DNA from: an uncultured Aquimarina sp.
GTDB lineage: Bacteria; Bacteroidota; Bacteroidia; Flavobacteriales; Flavobacteriaceae
Assembly (NCBI GenBank): GCA_947498815.1
Contig: CANMLU010000003.1
Location: 1-64,000, forward strand
Direction: 5' to 3'
Length of the DNA stretch: 64,000 nucleotides
Shown: positions 36,882-46,313 of the stretch, piece by piece
Layout of the letters: each line of letters begins with the position of its first letter
Position numbering within the stretch: the stretch's first letter is position 1
The notes under the pieces: generated by a model
Told to the model about the DNA's origin: nothing
The model's database searches: none
The model's input: only the letters and a program-made list of their open reading frames with translations
Made by a program: the position numbers and the translations under genes

Positions 36882-38378
36882 TTATCTATTTCTCCAGAAA
36901 AATGGTGTTAACAATATCAAGACAGTAAATAACTCCAATCTTCCAATTAACATTAGGAAACAACACCACCACTTTCCAACGGCAGGCAATACATCAAAAT
37001 TATTTACAGGGCTTAATTTACCAAATGCAGGCCCAACATTTCCTAATGAAGATGCTGCTCCTCCTATTGCGGTTTCAAAATCCAACCCTAACGCACCCAA
37101 TACTACAGAACCAATAATAAATGAAAGCATATATAAAATAAAAAATGCCAATATATTAAACACAATTTCTTTGGAGACTGCCCTAGTATTATATCGTACT
37201 GGAAGTATGGCTCTTGGATGTAAAGTTCTTTTAAATTCTAATATCCCATTTCGAATGGTTATTAAATGTCGAACCACCTTCATCCCACCAGATGTGGAAC
37301 CCGCAGATCCCCCAAGAAACATAATCCCAAAGAAAAATACTGTTAAGAAAGAGGTCCACATTGTAAAATCTGCACTTACAAAACCAGTCGTCGTGACTAC
37401 TGCCAAAACCTGAAATAAAGAATGTCGGAAAGCACTTTCTGCCGATCCCCATACCATTGGATGATCTATAGTCGAAATAGAAACGTCTGCTTCATAATAC
37501 ACCACCAATGTAGCTATGATTGTAAATGACACGATAAAAAATGAATATAACTTGAACTCTTCATCTTTTATGATTTTTTGCACTTTTCCTTTAAATCCGA
37601 AATAACTTAGAACAAAATTCATCCCGGCGAGAAACATAAATAATATAATGATATATTGTATCAATGGCTGATCATTCCAGTAAGCAACACTTGCATTTTT
37701 GGTAGAAAAACCTCCTGTCGAAAGGGTACTCAACGCATGATTTATGGCATCGAAAAAGTTCATTCCAGCAAGTTTTAAAAGAATTGTTTCGGCTACCGTA
37801 TATCCAAAATAAATTAACCATAATCGTTTCGCCGTATCTGTAATTCTTGGATGTAATTTATCTGCACTAGGCCCAGGAGCTTCTGCTGCAAATAACTGCA
37901 TCCCTCCGATTCCCAGTAACGGTAAAATAGCAATTGCCAAAACAATAATCCCCATTCCTCCTATCCAATGCGTTAAACTGCGCCAAAACAAAATTCCTTT
38001 AGGAATGATTTCTATATCATTAAGAATTGAAGACCCTGTGGTTGTATACCCCGACATGGTTTCAAAAAAAGCATTTGTAAAAGTTGGTATAGCACCAGAA
38101 AACAAGTATGGTAATGTCCCACTAAGAGACATAAATATCCATCCAAATGTCACGACTATATATCCCTCGCGTTTATTAATTTCTTTTTGATGTTCTCGTG
38201 TTAAGAACATCAAAGCGATTCCTACAAACATTGTAGCCAATGACGCCATCATAATCTCCAAAGTAACGCCGTCTTTGTATATAAAACTTATAATTGTAGC
38301 TACAAGCATGAAGCATCCATTACAGAGCAATAAAAGCCCCATAATATGAGAGATGATTTTATAATTTAACCTATACAT
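36882..38378 (-). CDS. trkH: Trk-type potassium transporter, membrane subunit
   Basis: A 498-residue TrkH/KtrB-family channel with four repeated M1-P-M2 units. The selectivity-filter regions are visible: FETMSGYTTTGSSI (first), NHALSTLSTGGFSTKNAS (second), LAVVTTTGFVSADFTMW (third) and GGAASSLGNVGPAFGKL (fourth). The family signature GGSAGSTSGGMKVVRHLI follows the third. It imports K+ in complex with TrkA, whose gene lies 2 bases upstream on the same strand. Confidence 0.95.
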   Translation of the reverse strand: MYRLNYKIISHIMGLLLLCNGCFMLVATIISFIYKDGVTLEIMMASLATMFVGIALMFLTREHQKEINKREGYIVVTFGWIFMSLSGTLPYLFSGAIPTFTNAFFETMSGYTTTGSSILNDIEIIPKGILFWRSLTHWIGGMGIIVLAIAILPLLGIGGMQLFAAEAPGPSADKLHPRITDTAKRLWLIYFGYTVAETILLKLAGMNFFDAINHALSTLSTGGFSTKNASVAYWNDQPLIQYIIILFMFLAGMNFVLSYFGFKGKVQKIIKDEEFKLYSFFIVSFTIIATLVVYYEADVSISTIDHPMVWGSAESAFRHSLFQVLAVVTTTGFVSADFTMWTSFLTVFFFGIMFLGGSAGSTSGGMKVVRHLITIRNGILEFKRTLHPRAILPVRYNTRAVSKEIVFNILAFFILYMLSFIIGSVVLGALGLDFETAIGGAASSLGNVGPAFGKLSPVNNFDVLPAVGKWWCCFLMLIGRLELFTVLILLTPFFWRNR

Positions 38379-38380
38379 CT

Positions 38381-39730
38381 TTACAAGAAAAGCTTTTCTA
38401 TTTTTTTAATGGATTTTGGTAAGCAACATACCACTACGCGATCCCCTGCCTGAACATAAAAATCTCCTAAGGGAATTAAACCTTTTCCATCTCGGATCAC
38501 TCCAGCAATAATTGCCGAACGAGGAAAATCCAGATCTTTAATCAAATTGTCACTCACCTCGGAAGTAGGCTTGACAACAAACTCCAATAATTCTGCATTC
38601 ATATTATTGAGCTTGGTCATTGCCACAACCTCACCTTTTCTAATAAATCTAAAAATATTATTAGCAGCAAGAAGCTTTTTATTAATAAGGGTATCAATTC
38701 CGATAGAGTGAGAAAGCTGAAAATAATCCATATTTTCAACAAGAGCAATTGTTTTTCTAACTCCTTTAGACTTGGCTACCAAACAAGACATTATATTTGT
38801 TTCCGAATTACCTGTTACTGCAATAAAAGCGTCCATTTCATTGATTCCTTCTTCTTGCAAAAGCTCTACATTGCGTCCATCACCATTAATGATCATTGCA
38901 TTAGGTAAATCATCGGCCAGATCAAAAGACTTATCCTTATCCTTTTCAATAAGTTTTACTCTAAACTTATGATCACAAAGATCGTAAGAGGTTTTAAAAC
39001 CTATTTTGCTACCTCCAAGAATCATTACATTCTTTATTTGCTCCTTAACTTTTCCAGTTAATTTATAAAGCTCTTCAACTCCTCCTTTTGAAGTTACAAA
39101 ATAAACCTGATCACCCTCTTTAAATTTTGTATCGCCTCTCGGGATTAAAGTATATTGTGTTCCTGAACGCTGAATCGCAATTGGCATGAAATGAAGTTCG
39201 GGAAATACCTCTGCAGCTTCTCTTACTGTTTTTCCAACAAATAATGCTTGATCAGACAAAGTTGTTCCCACCATGGTCAATGCTCCTTCTTCAAATTCAT
39301 AGCTATCGTGAAACGCAGACTGGTTAAGAAGTAATTCTATCTCACTCGCAGCCAAAGCTTCAGGTGAAATTAACTCATCAATACCAAATTTGGTAAAACC
39401 AACTTCTTCTTTGTTTTCTATAAATTCTGTATTCGAAATTCGGGCTATGGTACGTTTTGCTCCCAATTGTTTGGCCAGCACACATACGGTGATATTTGTA
39501 GTCTCACTCGAAGTAACACTAATAACCATATCTACGTTTTGAACTCTGGCTTCTTTTAAAATAGCAATAGATGTAGAATCCCCCTTAATCACTCTGATAT
39601 CCAAATGGGTATCTGCATAATTAAGGCATTCTTTATCCGTATCTATTAAGGTAATATCCTGAGACTCAAATGAGAGTAATTTTGCCAAATGAAATCCCAC
39701 TTCACCAGCTCCGGCAATAATGATTTTCAT
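38381..39730 (-). CDS. trkA: Trk system potassium uptake regulatory protein TrkA
   Basis: A 449-residue cytoplasmic gating subunit. Two RCK_N Rossmann domains begin with KIIIAGAGEVGFHLAKLL (about residue 1) and VMILGGSKIGFKTSYDL (about 233); each is followed by an RCK_C domain (FVGKTVREAAEVFPELHFMPIA; FVVKPTSEVSDNLIKDLDFP). TrkA binds NAD(H) or ATP and regulates TrkH. trkA and trkH form an operon. Upstream lie a TATCTTTG element and a strong secondary structure in the presumed leader (39771-39815). Confidence 0.95.
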   Translation of the reverse strand: MKIIIAGAGEVGFHLAKLLSFESQDITLIDTDKECLNYADTHLDIRVIKGDSTSIAILKEARVQNVDMVISVTSSETTNITVCVLAKQLGAKRTIARISNTEFIENKEEVGFTKFGIDELISPEALAASEIELLLNQSAFHDSYEFEEGALTMVGTTLSDQALFVGKTVREAAEVFPELHFMPIAIQRSGTQYTLIPRGDTKFKEGDQVYFVTSKGGVEELYKLTGKVKEQIKNVMILGGSKIGFKTSYDLCDHKFRVKLIEKDKDKSFDLADDLPNAMIINGDGRNVELLQEEGINEMDAFIAVTGNSETNIMSCLVAKSKGVRKTIALVENMDYFQLSHSIGIDTLINKKLLAANNIFRFIRKGEVVAMTKLNNMNAELLEFVVKPTSEVSDNLIKDLDFPRSAIIAGVIRDGKGLIPLGDFYVQAGDRVVVCCLPKSIKKIEKLFL

Positions 39731-39770
39731 TGGTTTTGTTTATTGTTTTCCATCTAAAGGTAAAATCAAA

Positions 39771-39815
39771 CTAAGACCTAATTTATAATCTACTTGTACA
39801 AAGTAGAGGTCTTAG
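39771..39815 (-). promoter_or_regulatory. Structured 5' leader of the trkAH operon
   Basis: CTAAGACCT (39771-39779) is the exact complement of AGGTCTTAG (39807-39815), a 9-bp outer stem. Inside it, CTACTT (39790-39795) pairs with AAGTAG (39801-39806), leaving a 10-base AT-rich bulge on one side. On the minus strand this starts about 15 bases after a TATCTTTG promoter element and ends 41 bases before trkA. On the minus strand it is followed by TTTGATTTTA, so it could act as an attenuator or sensor. Confidence 0.5.
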
Positions 39816-39829
39816 AATATAAAAGCGTA

Positions 39830-39837
39830 CAAAGATA
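39830..39837 (-). promoter_or_regulatory. Probable -7 element of trkAH (TATCTTTG)
   Basis: Exact match to TAnnTTTG on the minus strand, 100 bases before trkA. No TTG at the ideal distance was found. Confidence 0.4.
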
Positions 39838-40077
39838 GTTTAAATTGCCTAACTGATAAAATTTGACAAGCTTCTAGATAGAGAGGACCCATTTTATTTG
39901 CTTCTAGAATTAAAGCCTAGTGTAGGACATTTGCTATAAAACTACTCTAAAACCCTATATTTCGATTTTTTAGTTATTAATTGACCGCTACCGTTCAAAA
40001 AAATAATTGATTTAAAAACATTTATGTAATTTTTTACTTAAAAAAGAGAACTCAGGAAGAGTTCAATATCAAAAATG

Positions 40078-40085
40078 TATATTTG
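40078..40085 (+). promoter_or_regulatory. Probable -7 element of menG (TATATTTG)
   Basis: Exact TAnnTTTG match 15 bases before the menG ATG, which would give a very short leader. The -33 region is not obvious. Confidence 0.4.
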
Positions 40086-40100
40086 CCTAAATTTTTTTGA

Positions 40101-40829
40101 ATGTCAGAAAAAATAACACCATACAAAGACAAGAATAGAAGTAAAAAAGAACAAGTTACCGAGATGTTCGACACCATCTCTGGAAACTATGATGGTCTTA
40201 ACCGTGTTATTTCTTTTGGAATTGATGTAAAGTGGCGCAAAAAGGTTGTAAAACTTGTACGCAAAATTAATCCAGAAAAAATTCTAGATGTTGCAACAGG
40301 AACAGGAGATCTCGCTATTAATTTAGCAAAAACCGGTGCTACAGAAATTATTGGATTAGATATTTCGGCAGGAATGCTCGAAGTAGGGAAAAACAAGATC
40401 AAGGCAAAAAATCTTGATTCTACCATTAATATGGTAATTGGTGATAGTGAAGATTTGCCGTTTGAAGACAACTATTTTGATGCCATTACCGTTGCTTTTG
40501 GTGTTCGAAATTTCGAAAATCTTGAGAAAGGATTATCAGAAATCCTTAGAGTTCTTAAGCCGGGTGGAGTTTTTGTTGTTTTAGAAACTTCTGTCCCAAC
40601 AAAAACACCATATAAGCAAGGGTATAAATTGTATACTACTACTATTTTGCCCATTGTAGGAAGAATTTTTTCTAAAGACCGATCTGCCTATTCTTATTTA
40701 AGTGAAAGTGCAGCTGCTTTTCCATATGGTGAAGCATTCAACAATATTTTAAGAAAAATTGGGTTTATAGATGTTGAAGATAACCCTCAAACTTTTGGTG
40801 TAGCTACAATTTATAAGGCTACAAAATAG
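40101..40829 (+). CDS. menG: Demethylmenaquinone methyltransferase (MenG/UbiE)
   Basis: A 242-residue SAM methyltransferase, last step of menaquinone synthesis. Family motifs: [27 protein letters not shown], the SAM site [59 protein letters not shown] and [13 protein letters not shown]. Flavobacteria use menaquinone, so MenG is the better name than UbiE. porT follows after 90 bases, an order often seen in Bacteroidota. Confidence 0.94.
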   Translation: MSEKITPYKDKNRSKKEQVTEMFDTISGNYDGLNRVISFGIDVKWRKKVVKLVRKINPEKILDVATGTGDLAINLAKTGATEIIGLDISAGMLEVGKNKIKAKNLDSTINMVIGDSEDLPFEDNYFDAITVAFGVRNFENLEKGLSEILRVLKPGGVFVVLETSVPTKTPYKQGYKLYTTTILPIVGRIFSKDRSAYSYLSESAAAFPYGEAFNNILRKIGFIDVEDNPQTFGVATIYKATK

Positions 40830-40919
40830 TAAACACGCCCATTATTGGGCATTATAAAAGACCAATACTAATCTAAACTACGAGGAATTAAAGTATTTGA
40901 TTAGTAAATTTTTATTTAG

Positions 40920-41630
40920 ATGAAAAAACTTTTTACCATAATCGCTGTTTTAGTTTTCGCTCAGAATATGAGTGCACAGTTATTTACAAAAGAAAAGGTC
41001 CAAAACCTTCAAAATTTTGATAAACCAAGATTTAGTTGGGGTTACATTCTTGGATTAAATTTTTATGATTTCAACTTTGACTATAAAGCCGACGCCTTTG
41101 GTAATGCAGATATTATGCATGACGAATCTCTTGGTTTTAGTGTTGGGCTTCTGGGTAACATGAGAATAAATGATTATCTCGACCTTAGGTTAGAACCTAT
41201 GGTTACATTTAATACCAGAAACCTTACTTTCGACAATCCATTATTTACTTCAGAATTTGAAAGAACACGTGAGGTAAAGTCCACTTACGTTCATGTACCT
41301 TTATTATTAAAAATTTCAACCAAAAGACTTAATAACTTTAAACCTTTTATTATTGGAGGGATATCAACATCTCTCAATTTATCAAGTAATGAAGACAATC
41401 CAGAGGATAATAATTCTGGACAATTTAGAATGAAAACCAGCACTAACTATTATGAAATAGGCTTTGGTGTTGATCTTTATCTATTTTACTTCAAATTTAC
41501 TCCATCTATCCGAGGAGTTTTTGCAATGTCTGATGAGCTTGTAAGAGATAATGACCCAAACAGTCTTTATACCTCAACAATAGATAAGATGTCGACCAGA
41601 GGTATTTTTATCAATTTCACCTTTCAATAA
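40920..41630 (+). CDS. porT: PorT-family outer-membrane barrel protein (type IX secretion)
   Basis: A 236-residue protein with signal peptide MKKLFTIIAVLVFAQNMSAQ and a beta-barrel that ends in an aromatic residue region (GIFINFTFQ). Motifs expected of PorT/SprT: LQNFDKPRFSWGYILGLNFYDFNF, VGLLGNMRINDYLDLRLEPMVTF, TYVHVPLLLKISTKR and YEIGFGVDLYLFYFKFTPSIRG. PorT is needed for T9SS function in Porphyromonas and Flavobacterium. The position after menG and before rlmB/tamL supports the call. Confidence 0.9.
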   Translation: MKKLFTIIAVLVFAQNMSAQLFTKEKVQNLQNFDKPRFSWGYILGLNFYDFNFDYKADAFGNADIMHDESLGFSVGLLGNMRINDYLDLRLEPMVTFNTRNLTFDNPLFTSEFERTREVKSTYVHVPLLLKISTKRLNNFKPFIIGGISTSLNLSSNEDNPEDNNSGQFRMKTSTNYYEIGFGVDLYLFYFKFTPSIRGVFAMSDELVRDNDPNSLYTSTIDKMSTRGIFINFTFQ

Positions 41631-41636
41631 TTTTTT

Positions 41637-42362
41637 TTACGGCCTTTTAAATTCACTTAAAACTATTGCAGTAGCTGTGGCTACATTTAAACTCTCAGTT
41701 TTTTGATCTATACCAAATCGAGGAATTGTTAAGCGATCGGTAATAAGGTTTTCTATTTCTTCCGAAATACCATTTGCTTCATTACCCATTATGATTATTC
41801 CATTTGCGGGTAATTCGGTAGCATATATGTTATCCCCATTCATAAAAGTCCCATAAATATTCTTTTTTTGATTGATCAAAAACTCTTTAAGGTCCAGATA
41901 ATTTATATTCACTCTAGTAATTGACCCCATGGTCGCTTGTATCACTTTGGGGTTATAACAATCTACAGTCTGTTTTGAACACACCAAATCCCGAATCCCA
42001 AACCAATCACATAAACGAATTATGGTTCCCAGGTTTCCTGGATCTCTAACATCATCCAAAGCCAATATCATATGATCGGTATTAATCGATAATGTTTCAG
42101 GGATTGAAAACACTGCTAGTGCAGCTTGAGGTGTGGTCAAAAAACTAATTTGCTTCAACTCTTCCTGAGAAACTATATGCACGAGTTCGTCTGAAACTTC
42201 AAAAATTTCAGAATCCAGTGTATAAAGCGACTGAATAGCCATGCCAGCATCCAACAATTCTTTGATTACCTTTTTACCCTCAACAACAAACAACTGATGT
42301 TGTTTTCGGTATTTTTTTTGATATAAACTTTTTATTAGTTTCTTTTGGTTTTTGCTAACCAT
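41637..42362 (-). CDS. SpoU/TrmH-family RNA 2'-O-methyltransferase
   Basis: A 241-residue protein starting at MVSKNQKKLIKSLYQKKYR; an ATG at 42386 would add eight residues and run into the opposing promoter. The N-terminal substrate-binding domain (HQLFVVEGKKVIKELLD) is followed by the trefoil-knot SpoU domain: LALDDVRDPGNLGTIIRLCDWFG, IIMGNEANGISEEI and RFGIDQKTESLNVATATAIVLSEF. It methylates ribose in rRNA or tRNA; RlmB-like, but the target is not certain. It is divergent from tamL with overlapping promoter regions. Confidence 0.9.
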   Translation of the reverse strand: MVSKNQKKLIKSLYQKKYRKQHQLFVVEGKKVIKELLDAGMAIQSLYTLDSEIFEVSDELVHIVSQEELKQISFLTTPQAALAVFSIPETLSINTDHMILALDDVRDPGNLGTIIRLCDWFGIRDLVCSKQTVDCYNPKVIQATMGSITRVNINYLDLKEFLINQKKNIYGTFMNGDNIYATELPANGIIIMGNEANGISEEIENLITDRLTIPRFGIDQKTESLNVATATAIVLSEFKRP

Positions 42363-42380
42363 ACAAATAGTGTATTTTTG
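42352..42380 (+). promoter_or_regulatory. Promoter of tamL (TTG-N18-TATTTTTG)
   Basis: TTG at 42352-42354 and TATTTTTG at 42373-42380 fit the Bacteroidota consensus with an 18-base spacer. The expected RNA start is near 42387, just ahead of the TTG start codon at 42400. The element overlaps the start of the divergent methyltransferase gene. Confidence 0.65.
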
Positions 42381-42399
42381 AATCAATAATTAATCCGGA

Positions 42400-44979
42400 T
42401 TGAAACACTTTCTGACAAAAATATTATTTATTACCCTAACCACAATCTTTTTATTTTCGTGTAATGCAGTAAAAAGAGTTCCGGAGGGCGATTACCTATT
42501 ACAAAAAAATCAAATTTTTATAGATAGTTCAAAAACGAACAACTCAAAATTACATAGTCTATTATACCAAAAACGGAATACTAGATTTATTCTGCCTGTT
42601 GGACTTCATATTTATAATTTGGCCAGTGTAAATCAAGATTCGTTGTACCAAGACTGGCTTAAGAGAAAACCCAATAGAGAAAAGAGGATGATTAATTTTT
42701 TCTCAAAGAAACAAGTCGACAGATTAGGAGTAGGGATTTCGGGTATTAATGATTGGATCAAAAAAACTGGAGAACCACCATCTATAGTAGACGAATCTAA
42801 AGTAAAACGTTCAGCAAAAAGATTACAGTCATATTATTGGAACAATGGATGGTTTAACAACACAGCAGATTATAAAATACACAAAAAAGACAACCAAAGA
42901 GCTATTGTTGATTACTACATAACACCAAACCAGCCTTATGTTATTGATTCGGTACACACGAAAATAGAATCAAAAGTTGCAGATTCGATTTACCGCCTGA
43001 ACACAGAAAGCTCTACAATTATTTCCGGAAAACAATACAAAACTTTGGATGTAGAAGCCGAACGAGAAAGACTTACAGCATTATATAGAAATTCAGGATT
43101 ATTTCATTTCGAAAAAGAATTTATAAAATTTGATGCCGATACTGTAAACACAAACCAAAAAGTAAACCTAAACTTATTAATTAAGAATCGTCCAGTGACT
43201 TTTGGGGATTCTACGGCAAGGATTCCTTTCAAAGTTCATAAAATAAGTACAGTAAATGTATATACCGATTACTCATTTCAAAACCGAGATAAAATCCCAA
43301 AAGACAGTACCAGTTATAAGGGATACAACATTTATGGTTTCGATAAAATAAAATATACCCGCAAAGCAATTGCAAATTCCATTTTAATTACTCCAGGCGA
43401 GATTTTTAAAGATCAGGATAGAACCTTTACATATAACCAGATAGGTAATCTTAGAACATTTAAGTATCCTAATATCACTTATGATGTTGACCCTAGTGAT
43501 TCATCTGGTAAAAATCTTATAGCAAACATCTTACTTACTCCTCGAAAAAAATATAGTGTAAATGCAGAGTTTGATATTTCCACCTCGGATATTCAAGCAT
43601 TTGGAATTGGTTTTGGAGGATCCTTATTAATACGAAATGTTTTTCGTGGTGCAGAAATATTAGAAATTTCGGCACGTGGTAGTATTGGATCATCAAGTGA
43701 TGCGGTCGATGGGGGTGAAAAATTCTTTAATATTTCAGAAATAGCAACCGATGTTAAACTATCTTTCCCCAAAATACTATTCCCATTTAAGACCACTAAA
43801 ATAATTCCAAAGTACATGTCGCCCACTACTAATCTTATTTTTGGTATTAGTGTGCAACAAAACATAGGTCTTGACAAGCAAAATGCTACAGGTATCTTTA
43901 ATTATCAATGGAAACCCAGTAAAACTTTAACCAATAGACTTGATCTGGTTAATGTACAATACGTTCGAAACTTAAATACAAACAATTATTTCAATATCTA
44001 CAACACATCTTTTAACCAATTAAACGACATCGCAAGAAATGTTCTGGATCCTTCGTCTCCTTTCTTTTCTCAACCCGATGGTGGTGGAAACCCAGATATT
44101 AATGATGCGACGTTAAGAATTCCGGATGGTGCAGATGGATTTATAGACCAATCGCTAGGAGAATTTCCAGACACCGACTTAACTGCAGATCAAAGGCAAG
44201 AGGTACGAAATATAAATGAACGTAAAGTTCGATTAACCGAAGACAATCTAATTTTTGCTTCGAGTTACACCTACACAAAAAACAATAGAGAGAATCTTTA
44301 TGATGAGGATTTCTCTCGTTTTAAAGTAAAAATAGAATTCGCAGGAAACGTATTGAACACCATATCCAAAGTTGCCGGTTTAAAAGAAAACTCAAGTGAT
44401 CGTTTTGAAATATTTGGAGTCGAATTCTCTCAATATGCAAAACTGGAATTGGATTATATAAAACACTGGGAACTTGGCAGAAAGAACATACTCGCTTACC
44501 GAGCCTTTGGAGGAATCGCAATACCCTATGGAAACGCAAACAGCATTCCATTTGCACGAAGTTTTTTTGGAGGTGGTCCCAACGACAACAGAGCATGGGC
44601 TGTTTATGATCTAGGACCAGGAAGTATTGAAAGTATTAACGAATTCAATGAAGCCAACTTAAAGATAGCTTTCAATCTTGAATATAGATTTAACATTCTT
44701 GGGTCTCTTAATAGCGCGCTATTTATAGATGCCGGAAACATTTGGAATGTCCTCGATAATGTTGAAGATAATGAAGCTGTATTTTCAAAACTAGACGATC
44801 TACAAGAAATTGCCGTAGGAACAGGTTTTGGTTTTAGATATGATTTTGATTTTTTTGTTTTACGATTAGATGTAGGGTTTAAAACTTTTAATCCAGCAAA
44901 TGATGAAGATCAAAGATGGTTTAAAGGGTATGATTTTTCTGAAGCCGTTTATAACTTCGGTATCAATTATCCATTCTAA
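42400..44979 (+). CDS. tamL: TamL-type BamA/TamA outer-membrane barrel lipoprotein
   Basis: An 859-residue Omp85-family protein. The start codon is TTG at 42400, which gives signal peptide and lipobox (MKHFLTKILFITLTTIFLFSC, Cys21) followed by NAVKRVPEGDYLLQKNQI, typical of the Bacteroidota TamA variant TamL. POTRA-like repeats occupy about residues 25-400 (KFKSVAD.., YKTLDVEAERERLTALYRNSGLFHF). The C-terminal barrel (about 400-859) ends in Phe (YNFGINYPF). It likely acts with TamB in building or lipid transport of the outer membrane. The rlmB-like gene beside it is a common neighbour. Confidence 0.9.
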   Translation: MKHFLTKILFITLTTIFLFSCNAVKRVPEGDYLLQKNQIFIDSSKTNNSKLHSLLYQKRNTRFILPVGLHIYNLASVNQDSLYQDWLKRKPNREKRMINFFSKKQVDRLGVGISGINDWIKKTGEPPSIVDESKVKRSAKRLQSYYWNNGWFNNTADYKIHKKDNQRAIVDYYITPNQPYVIDSVHTKIESKVADSIYRLNTESSTIISGKQYKTLDVEAERERLTALYRNSGLFHFEKEFIKFDADTVNTNQKVNLNLLIKNRPVTFGDSTARIPFKVHKISTVNVYTDYSFQNRDKIPKDSTSYKGYNIYGFDKIKYTRKAIANSILITPGEIFKDQDRTFTYNQIGNLRTFKYPNITYDVDPSDSSGKNLIANILLTPRKKYSVNAEFDISTSDIQAFGIGFGGSLLIRNVFRGAEILEISARGSIGSSSDAVDGGEKFFNISEIATDVKLSFPKILFPFKTTKIIPKYMSPTTNLIFGISVQQNIGLDKQNATGIFNYQWKPSKTLTNRLDLVNVQYVRNLNTNNYFNIYNTSFNQLNDIARNVLDPSSPFFSQPDGGGNPDINDATLRIPDGADGFIDQSLGEFPDTDLTADQRQEVRNINERKVRLTEDNLIFASSYTYTKNNRENLYDEDFSRFKVKIEFAGNVLNTISKVAGLKENSSDRFEIFGVEFSQYAKLELDYIKHWELGRKNILAYRAFGGIAIPYGNANSIPFARSFFGGGPNDNRAWAVYDLGPGSIESINEFNEANLKIAFNLEYRFNILGSLNSALFIDAGNIWNVLDNVEDNEAVFSKLDDLQEIAVGTGFGFRYDFDFFVLRLDVGFKTFNPANDEDQRWFKGYDFSEAVYNFGINYPF

Positions 44980-45149
44980 ATCAGGATTCCCTAAAAGAAA
45001 AAGTGTTTCTGTAGATATTCGTAATATTTGCACTCTATATCTTTTTACTCTATCTTATTATAATCATGCATCTTAATTCGCTATTAAAACAATACATTTC
45101 CCTATAAGCAAAGATTGTTTTAATGATGTCAGTTTCCGTATAATTTTAC

Positions 45150-45157
45150 TATTTTTG
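45150..45157 (+). promoter_or_regulatory. Probable -7 element of fbaA (TATTTTTG)
   Basis: Exact TAnnTTTG match 25 bases before the start codon. No clear TTG lies at the usual distance. Confidence 0.4.
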
Positions 45158-45182
45158 TACCCTTATAAACCAAAACTAAATT

Positions 45183-46250
45183 ATGAGTCACAACATCAAA
45201 CCAGGAGTTGCCGTAGGAGACGAAGTCCAAGCAATTTTTAAGTACGCAAAAGAAAAAGCTTTTGCATTGCCTGCGGTTAATGTAATCGGTTCTAATTCTA
45301 TCAATGGGGTTTTAGAAACCGCAGCAGAATTAAACTCCCCGGTAATCATTCAGTTCTCCAATGGAGGAGCACAGTTTAATGCAGGAAAAGGCCTCTCTAA
45401 TGAAAATCAAAAAGCCGCAATTGCTGGAGCTGTTGCTGGAGCCAAACATGTACACTTGTTGGCAGAAGCATATGGTGTACCAGTAATTTTGCATACTGAC
45501 CACTGTGCAAAAAAACTATTACCATGGATTGATGGATTATTAGATGCTGGAGAACAATTTTATAAAGAGACTGGCAAACCATTGTATAGCTCGCATATGA
45601 TTGACCTATCTGAAGAACCTCTAGAAGAAAATATTGAAATCTGTAAAGAATACCTATCTCGTATGAGTAAAATGGGAATGACTTTGGAGATTGAATTAGG
45701 AATCACTGGTGGTGAGGAAGATGGTGTAGACAATAGCGATGTTGACGATTCTAAACTATACACACAACCCGAAGAGGTAGCTTATGCTTATGAAGAATTA
45801 AGTAAAGTGAGCGACAAATTTACAGTAGCCGCGGCCTTTGGTAATGTACATGGAGTTTACAAACCAGGAAATGTAAAACTTACTCCCAAAATTCTTAAGA
45901 ATTCACAAGAGTTTATCTCTGAGAAATATAATGTCGGGCATAACCACATCGATTTTGTATTTCACGGAGGAAGTGGTTCTACACTTGAAGAAATTAGAGA
46001 AGCAATTGGATATGGAGTTATTAAAATGAATATTGATACTGATCTTCAATTTGCATTTAATGAGGGGATTCGAGATTATATGAATAACAATATTGAATAC
46101 TTGAAAACTCAAATTGGTAATCCTGAAGGCTCTGAAGAACCAAATAAAAAATATTATGATCCAAGAAAATGGTTGCGCGAAGGTGAAGTCACCTTTAAGA
46201 ACCGTCTTAAAAAGGCTTTCGAAGATTTAAATAATGTAAATACATTGTAA
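45183..46250 (+). CDS. fbaA: Class II fructose-bisphosphate aldolase
   Basis: A 355-residue zinc aldolase that splits fructose 1,6-bisphosphate into two triose phosphates. Catalytic Asp106 and Zn ligand His107 (VILHTDHCAKK), the Glu ligand in LEIELGITGGEEDGVDNS, His in AAFGNVHGVYKPGNVKL and His in FVFHGGSGSTLEEI are all visible. Length and motifs match the class IIA enzyme of E. coli. Own promoter and terminator, so monocistronic. Confidence 0.96.
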   Translation: MSHNIKPGVAVGDEVQAIFKYAKEKAFALPAVNVIGSNSINGVLETAAELNSPVIIQFSNGGAQFNAGKGLSNENQKAAIAGAVAGAKHVHLLAEAYGVPVILHTDHCAKKLLPWIDGLLDAGEQFYKETGKPLYSSHMIDLSEEPLEENIEICKEYLSRMSKMGMTLEIELGITGGEEDGVDNSDVDDSKLYTQPEEVAYAYEELSKVSDKFTVAAAFGNVHGVYKPGNVKLTPKILKNSQEFISEKYNVGHNHIDFVFHGGSGSTLEEIREAIGYGVIKMNIDTDLQFAFNEGIRDYMNNNIEYLKTQIGNPEGSEEPNKKYYDPRKWLREGEVTFKNRLKKAFEDLNNVNTL

Positions 46251-46263
46251 GAACTCAAAATTT

Positions 46264-46302
46264 AAAGCTGAAACTCATTTCTAACGAGTTTCAGCTTTTT
46301 TT
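46264..46302 (+). terminator. Rho-independent terminator after fbaA
   Basis: A perfect 10-bp stem GCTGAAACTC (46267-46276) / GAGTTTCAGC (46286-46295), followed by a TTTTTTT run; the A-run before it extends the stem. It ends 11 bases before the accD start codon. Confidence 0.9.
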
Positions 46303-46313
46303 AAATATATATT

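Larger units (their letters stand above)
39731..40100. other. Intergenic region upstream of trkA and menG
   Basis: 370 bases between divergent genes. It holds the trkA leader structure (39771-39815), a minus-strand -7 element (39830-39837), a direct repeat GCTTCTAGA near 39869 and 39900, and a plus-strand -7 element for menG (40078-40085). No ORF seen. Confidence 0.6.

Noticed and set aside
36820-37413. 197-residue plus-strand open frame
   Set aside because: Antisense to the end of trkH, whose frame has full Trk family motifs; the plus-strand translation is low-complexity Asn/Pro/Thr.
39790-39806. Rho-independent terminator ahead of trkA
   Set aside because: It lies in the leader of trkA, and neither side has a continuous T-run; a leader structure fits better.
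42363-42386. Upstream ATG of the SpoU methyltransferase
   Set aside because: It would run through the divergent tamL promoter; MVSKNQKK is the typical family start.
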